64,000 nucleotides of DNA, taken from contig NZ_CP007441.1 of the NCBI RefSeq assembly GCF_000590475.1, positions 1,122,443-1,186,442 on the forward strand, in the 5' to 3' direction. The position numbers were made by a program, and so were the translations under genes. Source of the DNA: Stutzerimonas stutzeri. GTDB taxonomy: Bacteria > Pseudomonadota > Gammaproteobacteria > Pseudomonadales > Pseudomonadaceae. Positions 8,754-17,222 of this stretch are shown one piece after another; within the stretch, counting starts at the first letter, position 1, and every line of letters starts with the position of its first letter. Below the pieces are notes generated by a model. It had not been told where the DNA came from. It saw only the letters and a list, made by a program, of their open reading frames with translations, and made no database searches.

Positions 8754-10163
8754 ATGCGCTATATCAGTACCCGTGGCCAAGCGCCGGCCCTGAATTTCGA
8801 GGATGTTCTGCTCGCCGGCCTGGCCAGCGACGGTGGCCTCTACGTGCCGGAGAACCTGCCGCGTTTCACCGTCGAGGAGATCGCGTCCTGGGCCGGACTG
8901 CCGTATCACGAGCTGGCATTCAAGGTGATGCGTCCCTTCGTTACCGGAAGCATTCCCGACGCCGATTTCAAGCAGATTCTTGAAGAGACCTACGGTGTAT
9001 TCGCTCATAGCGCTGTCGCGCCGCTGCGTCAACTGAACGGCAACGAGTGGGTGCTCGAGCTGTTCCATGGCCCGACCCTGGCGTTCAAGGATTTCGCCCT
9101 GCAGCTGTTGGGTCGCCTGCTCGACTACGTGCTGGCCAAGCGAGGCGAGCGGGTAGTAATCATCGGTGCGACCTCCGGCGATACCGGCTCGGCGGCGATC
9201 GAAGGCTGCCGTCGCTGCGACAATGTCGATATCTTCATTCTTCATCCGCACAAGCGGGTCTCCGAAGTGCAGCGTCGCCAGATGACCACCATCTTTGGCG
9301 ACAACATCCACAACATCGCCATCGAAGGCAACTTCGACGACTGCCAGGAGATGGTGAAGGACAGCTTCGCCGACCAAGGCTTTCTCAAGGGCACCCGTCT
9401 GGTGGCCGTCAACTCGATCAACTGGGCGCGGATCATGGCCCAGATCGTCTACTACTTCCATGCGGCGCTGCAGCTGGGCGGGCCGGCGCGCTCAGTGGCA
9501 TTCTCCGTGCCGACCGGTAACTTCGGCGACATTTTCGCGGGCTATCTGGCGCGCAACATGGGCTTGCCGATCAGCCAGCTGGTAGTGGCAACCAACCGCA
9601 ACGACATCTTGCATCGCTTCATGAGCGGCAACCGTTACGACAAAGACACCCTGCACCCGTCGCTGTCGCCTTCGATGGACATCATGGTGTCGTCGAATTT
9701 CGAGCGCCTGCTGTTCGACCTGCACGGACGTAACGGTGCTGCCGTGGCCGAACTGATGAACGCATTCAAATCCAGTGGCAAGCTGTCGGTGGAGGAGGAG
9801 CGCTGGACCGAAGCGCGCAAGCTGTTCGACTCGCTGGCCGTGGATGACGAGCAGACCTGCAAGACAATCGCCGAAGTCTTCGCCGCCACCGGCGAGCTGC
9901 TGGATCCGCACACGGCGATCGGTGTCCACGCTGCGCGTGAATGCCGTCGCAGCCTGTCGACACCGATGGTGACGCTGGCCACCGCACATCCGGTGAAATT
10001 CCCCGAAGCGGTGGAGAAGGCGGGCGTCGGCAAGGCGCTGGAGCTGCCGGCCCACCTCGCCGATCTGTTTGAGCGGCCCGAGCGCTGCACCGTGCTGGCC
10101 AACGACCTCAAGGCCATGCAGAAATTCGTCGGTGAGCACGGCAATCGCGGCAAGCCGCTGTGA
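8754..10163 (+). CDS. thrC: Threonine synthase
   Basis: A 469-residue PLP enzyme converting O-phosphohomoserine to threonine. The family N-terminus MRYISTRG follows the chosen ATG. The PLP lysine is K112 in LAFKDFALQ, and TSGDTGSAAIEG and the glycine-rich SVPTGNFGDIFAGY are conserved. It lies 86 bp after hom and is almost certainly cotranscribed. The same hom-thrC order occurs widely in pseudomonads. Confidence 0.97.
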   Translation: MRYISTRGQAPALNFEDVLLAGLASDGGLYVPENLPRFTVEEIASWAGLPYHELAFKVMRPFVTGSIPDADFKQILEETYGVFAHSAVAPLRQLNGNEWVLELFHGPTLAFKDFALQLLGRLLDYVLAKRGERVVIIGATSGDTGSAAIEGCRRCDNVDIFILHPHKRVSEVQRRQMTTIFGDNIHNIAIEGNFDDCQEMVKDSFADQGFLKGTRLVAVNSINWARIMAQIVYYFHAALQLGGPARSVAFSVPTGNFGDIFAGYLARNMGLPISQLVVATNRNDILHRFMSGNRYDKDTLHPSLSPSMDIMVSSNFERLLFDLHGRNGAAVAELMNAFKSSGKLSVEEERWTEARKLFDSLAVDDEQTCKTIAEVFAATGELLDPHTAIGVHAARECRRSLSTPMVTLATAHPVKFPEAVEKAGVGKALELPAHLADLFERPERCTVLANDLKAMQKFVGEHGNRGKPL

Positions 10164-10325
10164 TCCAGCGTCGCTGATGGACTCGGTGCCATGCGCTTGG
10201 TTTATCTCGACCAAGCGCAACCAGCCTGTTGTTCGTGTTTTCATCCGCGACCCGCTTTGCCTGGGCTAATGGGGTCGCGCCATCCTCCGGAAATCGCCGA
10301 CTTGGCGACCAGCTCCCTGCGCTAA

Positions 10326-10342
10326 AGCCCCTCATAGGGGCT
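10326..10342. terminator. Hairpin between convergent thrC and the GntR gene
   Basis: AGCCCCT-CAT-AGGGGCT, a perfect 7-bp stem in the 198-bp convergent spacer (10164-10361). It lacks a clear T-tract on either strand and may help separate the two transcripts. Confidence 0.45.
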
Positions 10343-10361
10343 GACTCGCCGTGCCGTCGCA

Positions 10362-11075
10362 TCAGTCAGCGACGATTACACTTTCGAGATTGACCGCTTC
10401 CAGCTTGTGGCTGAGATGGCCTCTGAGAATATTGCCCAAGCGCTTACCGTCGCGATCCCGTAGCGCCTCGATCATTTCCACATGGTCGTTCACCGCCTTG
10501 CGCCAGAAGTCTTCATTCATTTCCATCGTGTAGCGAATTCTTTTCACGCGCTGGCTGAGGTTGTTGTACATCTCCAGCAGGATCGGGTTTCCCGAAGCCA
10601 GCAGGATCCGTTCATGGATCTGCTGGTTGGCGGTGAAATAAGCCTGCAGCTCCTTGCTTTCATAGTGCTCGACCATCTTTTGATGAAGCTCGCAGATGCC
10701 TGCTAGCTCTTCGTCGTTCAGGCGATAGCAGGCAGCTTCACCGGCTAGCCCTTCCAGGGCTGCCATGACGTCGTACGTATGCTCTACATCACTGAGCGAT
10801 AGACGACTCACGCGAGCGCCCCGATTCGGCAGAATTTCCACCAATCCTTCTGAGGTCAGAACCTTCAGCGCTTCGCGAAGCGGCGTCCTGGAAATACCGA
10901 ATGTCTCGCAAAGCTGTTTTTCGGAGATTTTTTCACCTGCAACCAGCGTTCCGTGCTCGATCAGCTCACGGATTCGGTTGGCGGCTTCCTGATAAAGAAT
11001 CTTGTGCTGAATCTTTTCCAAAGGCTGTTTTTTCCTGAATGGATGCGGCATACCAGACCGGCACACATGAATCAT
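10362..11075 (-). CDS. GntR-family transcriptional regulator, FCD subfamily
   Basis: A one-component regulator of up to 237 residues. The N-terminal winged helix-turn-helix has the GntR signature ISEKQLCETFGISRTPLREA and LTSEGLVEILPNRGARV. The C-terminal FCD ligand-binding domain has ASGNPIL and the histidines in QQIHERIL, NDHVEMIEAL and RGHLSHK expected of the metal site. It is divergent from the HbpS-like gene and TRAP cluster, so it probably controls them in response to an organic acid or CoA-linked metabolite. Start uncertain: a second in-frame ATG (11051) gives 229 residues; neither has a good Shine-Dalgarno. Confidence 0.87.
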   Translation of the reverse strand: MIHVCRSGMPHPFRKKQPLEKIQHKILYQEAANRIRELIEHGTLVAGEKISEKQLCETFGISRTPLREALKVLTSEGLVEILPNRGARVSRLSLSDVEHTYDVMAALEGLAGEAACYRLNDEELAGICELHQKMVEHYESKELQAYFTANQQIHERILLASGNPILLEMYNNLSQRVKRIRYTMEMNEDFWRKAVNDHVEMIEALRDRDGKRLGNILRGHLSHKLEAVNLESVIVAD

Positions 11076-11110
11076 GGTTCGTAATTGATATCAGCGAAGG
11101 GTCTGCTAGC

Positions 11111-11133
11111 ATTTTGAATTTAGAATACAAAAT
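11111..11133. promoter_or_regulatory. Candidate operator in the GntR/HbpS-like divergent region
   Basis: An AT-rich imperfect inverted repeat with half-sites ATTTTG and CAAAAT; 9 of 11 positions are symmetric around 11122. It lies between the divergent gene starts, where a GntR regulator would act. The right half contains AATACAAAAT (11124-11133), which recurs exactly at 17198-17207 upstream of the aminotransferase gene. The repeat is visible; binding is inferred. Confidence 0.45.
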
Positions 11134-11281
11134 AGGACAAAAACCCGGCATAAGCTAAATGTGTGAGAACAAAAAGGGGTTGGCATTGGCGTCTCGCCAG
11201 CCTTCGGCCCCGTCCCGTTGTTCACAACAGTGTTCTGATCAGTTTCGCCCGGTTTAAGGCCGGTCTATCGGAGAAAATAAT

Positions 11282-11743
11282 ATGGCTGGCAAGGTCTACC
11301 GTTCGAGCGTGGTAATACCGCGAGCACAAGCCCGGCAAATCATCGATGCTGCGTTCGCCGAGGCGAGAGCAAAAAACATGGAACCGCTGACCGTCTTCGT
11401 CATGGACGCGGGGGGCAACCTGATCGCGGCCGAACGCGAGGATGGATGTGCTCCGTTGCGCTTTCCGGTTGCCAGAGGCAAGGCCTTCGCCGCGCTAGGC
11501 AATGGCGTATCCAGCCGCACGGTTGGAGAGCGAAATGAATCGCGTCCGGCATTTCTGGCGTCGGTGGCGGCAGCTTCCGATGGTCATTTCGTTCCGGTGC
11601 CGGGTGGTGTGCTGATTCTCTCGAGTAATGACGAAGTGATCGGCGCCGTGGGCGCCAGTGGCGCGTCCTCCGACGAGGATGAGCAGGTTGCTGTTGTAGG
11701 AATAGAGGCGGCGGGGTTACGCGCCGGTATCGTTCCGGCCTGA
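11282..11743 (+). CDS. GlcG/HbpS-family protein (DUF336)
   Basis: A 153-residue single-domain protein of the GlcG/HbpS family. Typical segments are MDAGGNLIAAEREDG near the middle, VPGGVLIL, and the VIGAVGASGASSDEDEQVA C-terminal signature. Members accompany glycolate (glcDEFG), diol and other catabolic operons. The Streptomyces member HbpS binds haem, but most have no assigned role. No signal peptide is visible, so it should be cytoplasmic. It has a clear Shine-Dalgarno (GGAG) and is the first gene on the + side of the regulator, so it may lead the catabolic cluster. Confidence 0.85.
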   Translation: MAGKVYRSSVVIPRAQARQIIDAAFAEARAKNMEPLTVFVMDAGGNLIAAEREDGCAPLRFPVARGKAFAALGNGVSSRTVGERNESRPAFLASVAAASDGHFVPVPGGVLILSSNDEVIGAVGASGASSDEDEQVAVVGIEAAGLRAGIVPA

Positions 11744-11788
11744 CGTCTGCCTCAAATGATTGGCGGCGACCCTGCCGGCAGGCCTTTG

Positions 11789-11805
11789 CGCCGGCCTTAC
11801 CGGCG
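11789..11805 (+). terminator. Hairpin downstream of the HbpS-like gene
   Basis: CGCCGG-loop-CCGGCG followed by TTT, preceded by the perfect 12-bp palindrome CCTGCCGGCAGG (11771-11782). It suggests termination or partial attenuation between this gene and the TRAP operon. Confidence 0.45.
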
Positions 11806-12202
11806 TTTGGCTATCGATTTGCTCTAGTGCGGCCCTAGCCGCTGCCTTTATCGGGCCCGCTTGTGCTGCGTGCCTGTCTGCTCATTTCTTGTAACGACCC
11901 TCCCTTAATCCCGCCCCCTGGCGACGGACCGCCGATAGCGCCATGCCCTACCTTCGTTTACCTGCATTGTCCTCGCCTTGGGCGAAGAGGGGGCGATGGC
12001 AGTTTTCTTGGCTCATTTCTGGCGCCCTGCAAAAAGCTGGTCTAAGGTCTGGATCGGGTTATGAATAATGAATTCATTTTTTGTTGCCCGCATCCGTTAG
12101 CCGGTTTCAACCGCTGCCGGCGCTGCAGTTGGAGCATGGTCAGTGCCGACTGTGAAAAAGGTTTTGCGGTACGCCTCAATAAAAACAAGAGTGGAGGTAA
12201 GC
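11806..12202. other. 400-bp leader region upstream of the TRAP operon
   Basis: No coding frame is supported. The region contains a perfect 12-bp palindrome AATGAATTCATT (12067-12078) and a weak sigma54-like pair (TGGCTC-N5-TGGCG, 12009-12024). The TRAP operon promoter is presumably here. A GTGGAGG Shine-Dalgarno (12191-12197) precedes the dctP start. Confidence 0.4.
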
Positions 12203-13180
12203 ATGAAAGTCCTGAAGACAGCGTTGATCGCATCCCTGATCGGTCTAGCTACATCTGCAGCCCAAGCCGCCGAACTGCAGATCAAGTTTGGCCACGTGGG
12301 TGGGCCGGGTTCCCTGTTCGAAATCACCGCCAATAAATTTGCCGAGACCGTCAATGAGAAGCTCAAGGGCAAAGCCAAGGTGGTGACCTACGGCTCCAGC
12401 CAATTGGGTGACGACTCCCAAATGCTCAACAAACTCAAGTTGGGCTCGCTCGATCTGGCCCTGCCATCAACGGTGATGAGTAGCGTGGCGCCGGAATTCT
12501 CGTTATTCGAAATGCCCTACCTGATCACCGATCGCGAGCACATGAAGCGGGTCCGTGACGAGCTGGTGCGCGACGTGATGTACAAGGCCGCTGAAAAGAA
12601 GGGCTACCGGATCATCGGCGTGTGGGAGAACGGCATCCGGCAAATCACCAACAACTCACGGCCAATCGTCGTACCTGAGGATCTCAAAGGGCTGAAGCTG
12701 CGTACCCCAAACGGGATCTGGCGCGTCGAGATGTTCAAGAGCTACGGCGCCAATCCCGCCCCGATGGCGCTCTCGGAGGCCTTCGTAGCGCTGCAAACCG
12801 GAGCCATGGACGGGCAGGAAAACCCGCTCGTGCAGATCTACTCGCAGCGCTTTCACGAAGTCCAGAAATATCTCTCCCTATCCAACCACGTCTACACCCC
12901 GGCGTTCGTTCTCGCGGGCGCCAGCTGGAAGCGCTTCCCCGAAGACGTGAGGAAGGTTCTGAGCGAGGCGGCTATGGAAGCCGAAGCCTTTGCACTGGAA
13001 CAAGGGGCCGCGCTCGATGAAAGCCTCGTTCAAAAGATGGAAGAGGCTGGCATGGAGGTGAACAAGGTCGACCAGCAGGCGTTCATTGACGGCTCCAAGG
13101 CGATCTACGCCAAATTCGCCGATGAAGTCGACGGCGGGCAAGCGATGCTCGATAAGGTCGAACAGCTTCGCCAGATGTGA
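12203..13180 (+). CDS. dctP: TRAP transporter substrate-binding protein (DctP family)
   Basis: A 325-residue periplasmic binding protein for a tripartite ATP-independent (sodium-driven) carboxylate transporter. The signal peptide is about 1-23 (ends AAQAA). The DctP core includes LKLRTPNG, whose arginine (R167) aligns with the carboxylate-clamping arginine of this family, so an acid ligand is expected. The VALQTGAMDGQENP segment is also typical. Start chosen after GTGGAGG; an upstream in-frame ATG would spoil the signal peptide. The Q and M membrane subunits follow directly. dctP is used as a generic family symbol. Confidence 0.93.
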   Translation: MKVLKTALIASLIGLATSAAQAAELQIKFGHVGGPGSLFEITANKFAETVNEKLKGKAKVVTYGSSQLGDDSQMLNKLKLGSLDLALPSTVMSSVAPEFSLFEMPYLITDREHMKRVRDELVRDVMYKAAEKKGYRIIGVWENGIRQITNNSRPIVVPEDLKGLKLRTPNGIWRVEMFKSYGANPAPMALSEAFVALQTGAMDGQENPLVQIYSQRFHEVQKYLSLSNHVYTPAFVLAGASWKRFPEDVRKVLSEAAMEAEAFALEQGAALDESLVQKMEEAGMEVNKVDQQAFIDGSKAIYAKFADEVDGGQAMLDKVEQLRQM

Positions 13181-13258
13181 CCCTGTGCATGGCGGTATAG
13201 ATCGCGTTCTGACAAACGCCTGAGCGCTTCGGTGCTTCAGGCACATCGGAGAGAGCTG

Positions 13259-13783
13259 ATGGATTCCTTCAGAAAGGGTTTTTCTAAACTTTTGGAAATC
13301 ATCGTGGTTGCCAACGTCATTGCGTTGACATTGGTCGTTACGGTTGGCTTCGCGTCGCGGCTGGCTGGTTCACCGTTCAGCTGGTACGACGAGGTGGCGT
13401 CGGTCGGTCTGGCTTGGCTTACCTATTACGGAGCGGCACTGGCCGCGGCGAAGGGCGCCCATATCGGCTGCCCTACCGTGGTCAATTATTTTTCTCCAAA
13501 ACTGCGCTTGCCGATCGCTCTGCTCGCAGAGGCCATCACGATCGGCTTCTTCATATTGCTGGCTGTCACCGGCATGCAGGTCGTGCTGATCCTGGAAGGG
13601 TCGTCGTTGATAAGCCTCACCGACGTATCGCTGCAATTGACGCAATCAGTACTGCCAATCGCGTCAGTACTTTTCATCATCGCCGAGATCCTGCGGCTGC
13701 CTGAAGTCATTAAAAACGCGAAAGGCGATGGGTTCGTCGACCACGAGCTGGCAGAAGCGGGGGTCAAGCCCGCAAAGGCCTGA
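13259..13783 (+). CDS. dctQ: TRAP transporter small permease (DctQ family)
   Basis: A 174-residue inner-membrane protein with four predicted helices (about 12-35, 48-66, 85-110, 130-150). It has the DctQ-type pattern WYDEVASVGLAWLTYYGAALAA followed by the AKGAHI motif. It pairs with DctM and is required for TRAP transport. It lies 78 bp after dctP and 51 bp before dctM. The start ATG follows GGAGAGAG. Confidence 0.92.
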   Translation: MDSFRKGFSKLLEIIVVANVIALTLVVTVGFASRLAGSPFSWYDEVASVGLAWLTYYGAALAAAKGAHIGCPTVVNYFSPKLRLPIALLAEAITIGFFILLAVTGMQVVLILEGSSLISLTDVSLQLTQSVLPIASVLFIIAEILRLPEVIKNAKGDGFVDHELAEAGVKPAKA

Positions 13784-13834
13784 CCGGGATCACTCAGCGC
13801 GAGCGCCTGATTGGGCGCGTCGGAGAATAACAAG

Positions 13835-15121
13835 ATGACTATTCTTTATATGTTCGTGGGGTTGATCCTTCTCATTCTGATCAATGTCCCGGTCGCGATT
13901 TCGCTGGGGATCGTTGGTGCGGTTGCGATCTTCTCGAGCTACGGCGCATTGGCCCTTCCGAATATCGGAATGGTGATGTACGACGGTACGACAAGCTTTC
14001 CCCTAATCGCCATCCCGCTCTTCATTCTTGCCGGCGCGATCATGAACGCCTCAAGCATCTCAAGGCGCCTGATCGATCTAGCCTCGGCGATGCTCGGGTT
14101 TATCAAGGGCGGCTTGTCGATGGTCACCATCGGCGCCTCGATCTTTTTCGCGGAGATTTCCGGCTCGGCAGTAGCGGGCGTATCGGCTATTGGCAGCATC
14201 ATGATTCCAGCGATGACCCAAAAAGGTTATTCAAAGGAATTCTCAGCGGCGCTATCGTCCTCGGCGGCCAGTCTGGCGATCATTTTGCCGCCCTCGATTC
14301 CGATGATTCTTTACGCCGTAATGTCGGGAGAGTCGGTTGTGAAAATGTTCATCGCCGGCATCTTTCCGGGGCTGCTCGGCGCTTTGGGGCTGGCGGGCAT
14401 GTGTTACTACCTGGCCAGAAAAAACAACTTTCCTTCTGAGGGGGCGTTCCAGGCAAAACGGCTATGGGAAGCTTTCAAAGGGGCGATCTGGGCGCTGTCG
14501 ATACCAGTAATCATCCTTGGTGGGATATTTGGTGGAATCGTTACGGCGACCGAGGGGGCGGCCCTGGCGGTGGTGGTGGCAATTTTCATCAGCGCCTTCG
14601 TCTATCGCGAATTCACGCTGCGCTCCTTCTACAAGGCTTGCCTTGATGCGGGCATACAAACCGCGGTGGTGATGTTGCTGGTCGCGAGCTCGGCAGTGGT
14701 CGGCCTTTACTTGACCGAAACGCAGCTGCCGCAGCAGCTGGCCGCTTCCATCAGCGATATGACCAGCAACAAGTATGTGATTCTGGCGCTGCTCAATATC
14801 ATCTTTCTGATTCTCGGCATCTTCCTGCATTCGGCCGCCGCGATCATCCTGGTCGTCCCGATCGTCTTGCCCCTAGTTCTTGCAGTAGGCATCGATCCGA
14901 TTCACTTCGGGCTGATCGTCACGCTCAATCTTGCTATCGGCCAACAAACACCGCCGGTCGCCAGCGTTCTGATCGCCTCTTGCTCGATAGCCAAGTCGGA
15001 TATCTGGGCCACCTCCCGGACCAACCTTTGGTTCCTCGGGGTGCTCTTCGCGATCCTGCTGATCAATACCTATGTCCCGGCCATCGCCATGGTGCTGGTC
15101 AACTTCATCTATGGCGCGTAA
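13835..15121 (+). CDS. dctM: TRAP transporter large permease (DctM family)
   Basis: A 428-residue polytopic protein, the sodium/substrate-translocating subunit. About 11-12 hydrophobic segments are visible. Typical DctM stretches are PLIAIPLFILAGAIMN, EISGSAVAGVSAIGSIMIPAM, ILPPSIPMILYA and GQQTPPVASVL. The start ATG follows CGGAGAATAACAAG, and eight codons of open frame upstream are discarded. With dctP and dctQ it forms a complete importer dedicated to the catabolic genes that follow. Confidence 0.94.
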   Translation: MTILYMFVGLILLILINVPVAISLGIVGAVAIFSSYGALALPNIGMVMYDGTTSFPLIAIPLFILAGAIMNASSISRRLIDLASAMLGFIKGGLSMVTIGASIFFAEISGSAVAGVSAIGSIMIPAMTQKGYSKEFSAALSSSAASLAIILPPSIPMILYAVMSGESVVKMFIAGIFPGLLGALGLAGMCYYLARKNNFPSEGAFQAKRLWEAFKGAIWALSIPVIILGGIFGGIVTATEGAALAVVVAIFISAFVYREFTLRSFYKACLDAGIQTAVVMLLVASSAVVGLYLTETQLPQQLAASISDMTSNKYVILALLNIIFLILGIFLHSAAAIILVVPIVLPLVLAVGIDPIHFGLIVTLNLAIGQQTPPVASVLIASCSIAKSDIWATSRTNLWFLGVLFAILLINTYVPAIAMVLVNFIYGA

Positions 15122-15146
15122 GCGACATGGGCAAGAGGAGACGATG

Positions 15147-15941
15147 ATGAGTGAAATGTCTCAAGGGCATGTCGACTGCCGCGTCGAGCAGGGCATCGCC
15201 TGGGTCGGCTTTAATCGGCCAGAGAGCCGCAATGCGATGACGTGGTCCATGTACGACTCGCTTGAACGCCTGTGTCGGGAGCTGGAAGCAGATCCTAAGG
15301 TCGTTGCCGTAGTGTTTCATGGCTGTGGCGGCAAGGCCTTCGTGGCGGGCACCGACATCAAGCAGTTTGCGGACTTCGAGGGCGGCGAGGCGGGCGTGGA
15401 CTACGAGCGCCGCATCGACAGTGTGATCGCAGGCTTGGAAAACCTGCGCAAACCAACCATCGCCTTGCTCGAAGGTTTTTGCGTCGGCGGAGGGGCGGCC
15501 ATCGCCCTGGCCTGCGACTTCCGCTACTGCACGCCGTCGTTGAAGTTCGGCGTACCGATCGCCGAGACGCTGGGCAATTGCCTCTCGATAACCAATGTGT
15601 CGCGTTTCATGGATTTGCTCGGTGTAGCTCGTACAAAGGAGGTGCTGATGGCCGCTGAGCTGATCGAAGCAACTGAGGCCCTAGCGGCCGGGCTGGTCAG
15701 CGCGGTGTTCGAACCTGGCAGCATCCATCAGGAAGTCGAGCGCAGAGCGCAGGCGTTTTCCAGGCGTGCACCGCTGACGGTTCAGGCGACCAAGGAAGTA
15801 ATCAACCGGGTGCTGGCACACCGGCGCGCCTCGGCAGACGCCAGCGATGACTGGATACGGGCTTGCTACGGCAGTCGCGACTTCCAGGCCGCGGTGAACA
15901 AGTTCGTCAGCAAGACCCTGTTCGAATGGACCGGTAAGTAA
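15147..15941 (+). CDS. Atypical crotonase-superfamily protein (enoyl-CoA hydratase/isomerase fold)
   Basis: A 264-residue crotonase-fold protein acting on a CoA thioester. The first oxyanion segment is AFVAGTDIKQF and the second is CVGGGAAIALACD. Neither canonical hydratase glutamate is present: the GGG-x-E position is A118 and the FG-x-P-E position is I138 (FGVPIAETLGN), with a glutamate two residues later (E140). Hydration by the usual two-Glu mechanism is therefore doubtful; isomerase, lyase or hydrolase chemistry is possible. Start chosen at the second ATG of ATGATG after AGGAG. The CoA-transferase starts 28 bp downstream. Confidence 0.85.
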   Translation: MSEMSQGHVDCRVEQGIAWVGFNRPESRNAMTWSMYDSLERLCRELEADPKVVAVVFHGCGGKAFVAGTDIKQFADFEGGEAGVDYERRIDSVIAGLENLRKPTIALLEGFCVGGGAAIALACDFRYCTPSLKFGVPIAETLGNCLSITNVSRFMDLLGVARTKEVLMAAELIEATEALAAGLVSAVFEPGSIHQEVERRAQAFSRRAPLTVQATKEVINRVLAHRRASADASDDWIRACYGSRDFQAAVNKFVSKTLFEWTGK

Positions 15942-15969
15942 CTTCCGATCCAATTCTGGAGAACCAAGC

Positions 15970-17157
15970 ATGCTTCCATTACGCAACGTGAAAATCCTGG
16001 ACATCTCGCAGATCATGGCAGGCCCTTACTGCACCATGGTGCTGGGCGATCTCGGGGCCGAGGTCATCAAAGTAGAGAAATCGAACGGTGGTGATGACAG
16101 TCGTCAAATGGGTCCCTATGTAAATGGCGAGTCCACCTGTTTTTTTCAGATCAATCGGAACAAGAAAAGCATTTCGCTGAATCTCAAGAACCAGCGGGCC
16201 AGGGACATTTTCTATCGATTGGCCGCTGACGCTGACGTCATCGTCGAAAACTATCGACCGGGCGTAACGCAGTCGCTTCACATCGATTACGAGACCATCC
16301 GTGCCCTGAATCCCGGGATCATTTATTGCTCGATTTCGGGCTATGGCCAGACCGGTCCCTCCCGCAACAAGGGCGGTTTCGATCTAGTAGCGCAAGGCAT
16401 GAGCGGCCTGATGTCGATGACTGGCGAGCCTGGCAAGCGCCCCTTGAAGACTGGCATTGCGGTTTATGACATTGGCGCTGGCCTTACCGCGATCTATTCG
16501 ATTCTTGCCGCTTATATTCACAAGCAGAGCACCGGTGAAGGGCAGCACATCGACATCGCTATCACCGAATGTGGGCTGCCTTGGTTCGCCTGGGAAGCGG
16601 CCGCCTATTTCGCCGAGGGCACCGTGCCGCAGCCCACGGGATCGCGTCATCGCATCTCCGCGCCCTATCAAGCAGTCAAGGCTCGGGACGGCTATCTGAT
16701 GCTTGGCTGTGCCAATCAACGTACCTGGGAACGCCTGTGTCGCGACGTGATTGCGCGCGAGGATCTGCTTGCAGACGAGCGATTCGTCACCAATAGCGAC
16801 CGCGCCCGTAATGTCGAGGCGCTCGAGGAGATTCTCGAACAAATCCTCTCTCAGCAGCCCATGCAGCACTGGCTCGGCCTGTGCGAAACGGCAGGAGTGC
16901 CGGCAGGACCGATCAATGATTTCGCGCAGGCCATGCACGACGAACACTACCTGGAGCGCGGCATGGTTCAGGAAGTCAGCCACCCGGTAATCGGCACTAT
17001 GAAAACGATCGGCTTTCCCGCGAAGTTCTCCCGCACGCCTTCACAGATTCGCCGACCAGCGCCGCTGTTTGCCGAGCACACCGACGAGGTACTTCACGGG
17101 ATTGGCATGAGTGACGCGGATATCGGCAGCCTACGGAGTGAAGGATGCATTCATTGA
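15970..17157 (+). CDS. Class III (CaiB/BaiF family) CoA-transferase
   Basis: A 395-residue family III CoA-transferase that moves CoA between carboxylic acids through an aspartyl-CoA intermediate. N-terminal ILDISQIMAGPYC and GDLGAEVIKVEK are typical. The catalytic aspartate is D167 in AVYDIGAG, matching D169 of formyl-CoA transferase. Other conserved parts are NYRPGV and CSISGYGQTGP. The neighbouring TRAP importer suggests it activates the imported acid. Which acid cannot be read from the sequence. GGAG lies 8 bp before the ATG. Confidence 0.93.
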   Translation: MLPLRNVKILDISQIMAGPYCTMVLGDLGAEVIKVEKSNGGDDSRQMGPYVNGESTCFFQINRNKKSISLNLKNQRARDIFYRLAADADVIVENYRPGVTQSLHIDYETIRALNPGIIYCSISGYGQTGPSRNKGGFDLVAQGMSGLMSMTGEPGKRPLKTGIAVYDIGAGLTAIYSILAAYIHKQSTGEGQHIDIAITECGLPWFAWEAAAYFAEGTVPQPTGSRHRISAPYQAVKARDGYLMLGCANQRTWERLCRDVIAREDLLADERFVTNSDRARNVEALEEILEQILSQQPMQHWLGLCETAGVPAGPINDFAQAMHDEHYLERGMVQEVSHPVIGTMKTIGFPAKFSRTPSQIRRPAPLFAEHTDEVLHGIGMSDADIGSLRSEGCIH

Positions 17158-17163
17158 CTGGCG

Positions 17164-17208
17164 TTTTGTTTTGATTTGCTTTGAATGCAAAACACAAAAT
17201 ACAAAATA
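17164..17208. promoter_or_regulatory. AT-rich repeat array upstream of the aminotransferase, candidate operator
   Basis: Within the 65-bp gap are four 5-bp NTTTG repeats (17164-17183), the spacer AATG, then three 7-bp CAAAAYA repeats (17188-17208). Together they form a loose inverted arrangement. The last two share AATACAAAAT (17198-17207) with the divergent regulator region at 11124-11133. It may hold an internal promoter and GntR-type operator. Confidence 0.45.
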
Positions 17209-17222
17209 TTTGGAGAATCGCC

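Noticed and set aside
12009..12024. Sigma54-type promoter TGGCTC-N5-TGGCG upstream of dctP
   Set aside because: The GG-N10-GC spacing fits, but the -12 element lacks TTGC and no upstream activator site is evident; too weak to list as a promoter.
11863..12045. A 60-codon frame in the TRAP leader region
   Set aside because: No ribosome-binding site, proline/cysteine-rich translation and no recognisable domain; treated as noncoding.
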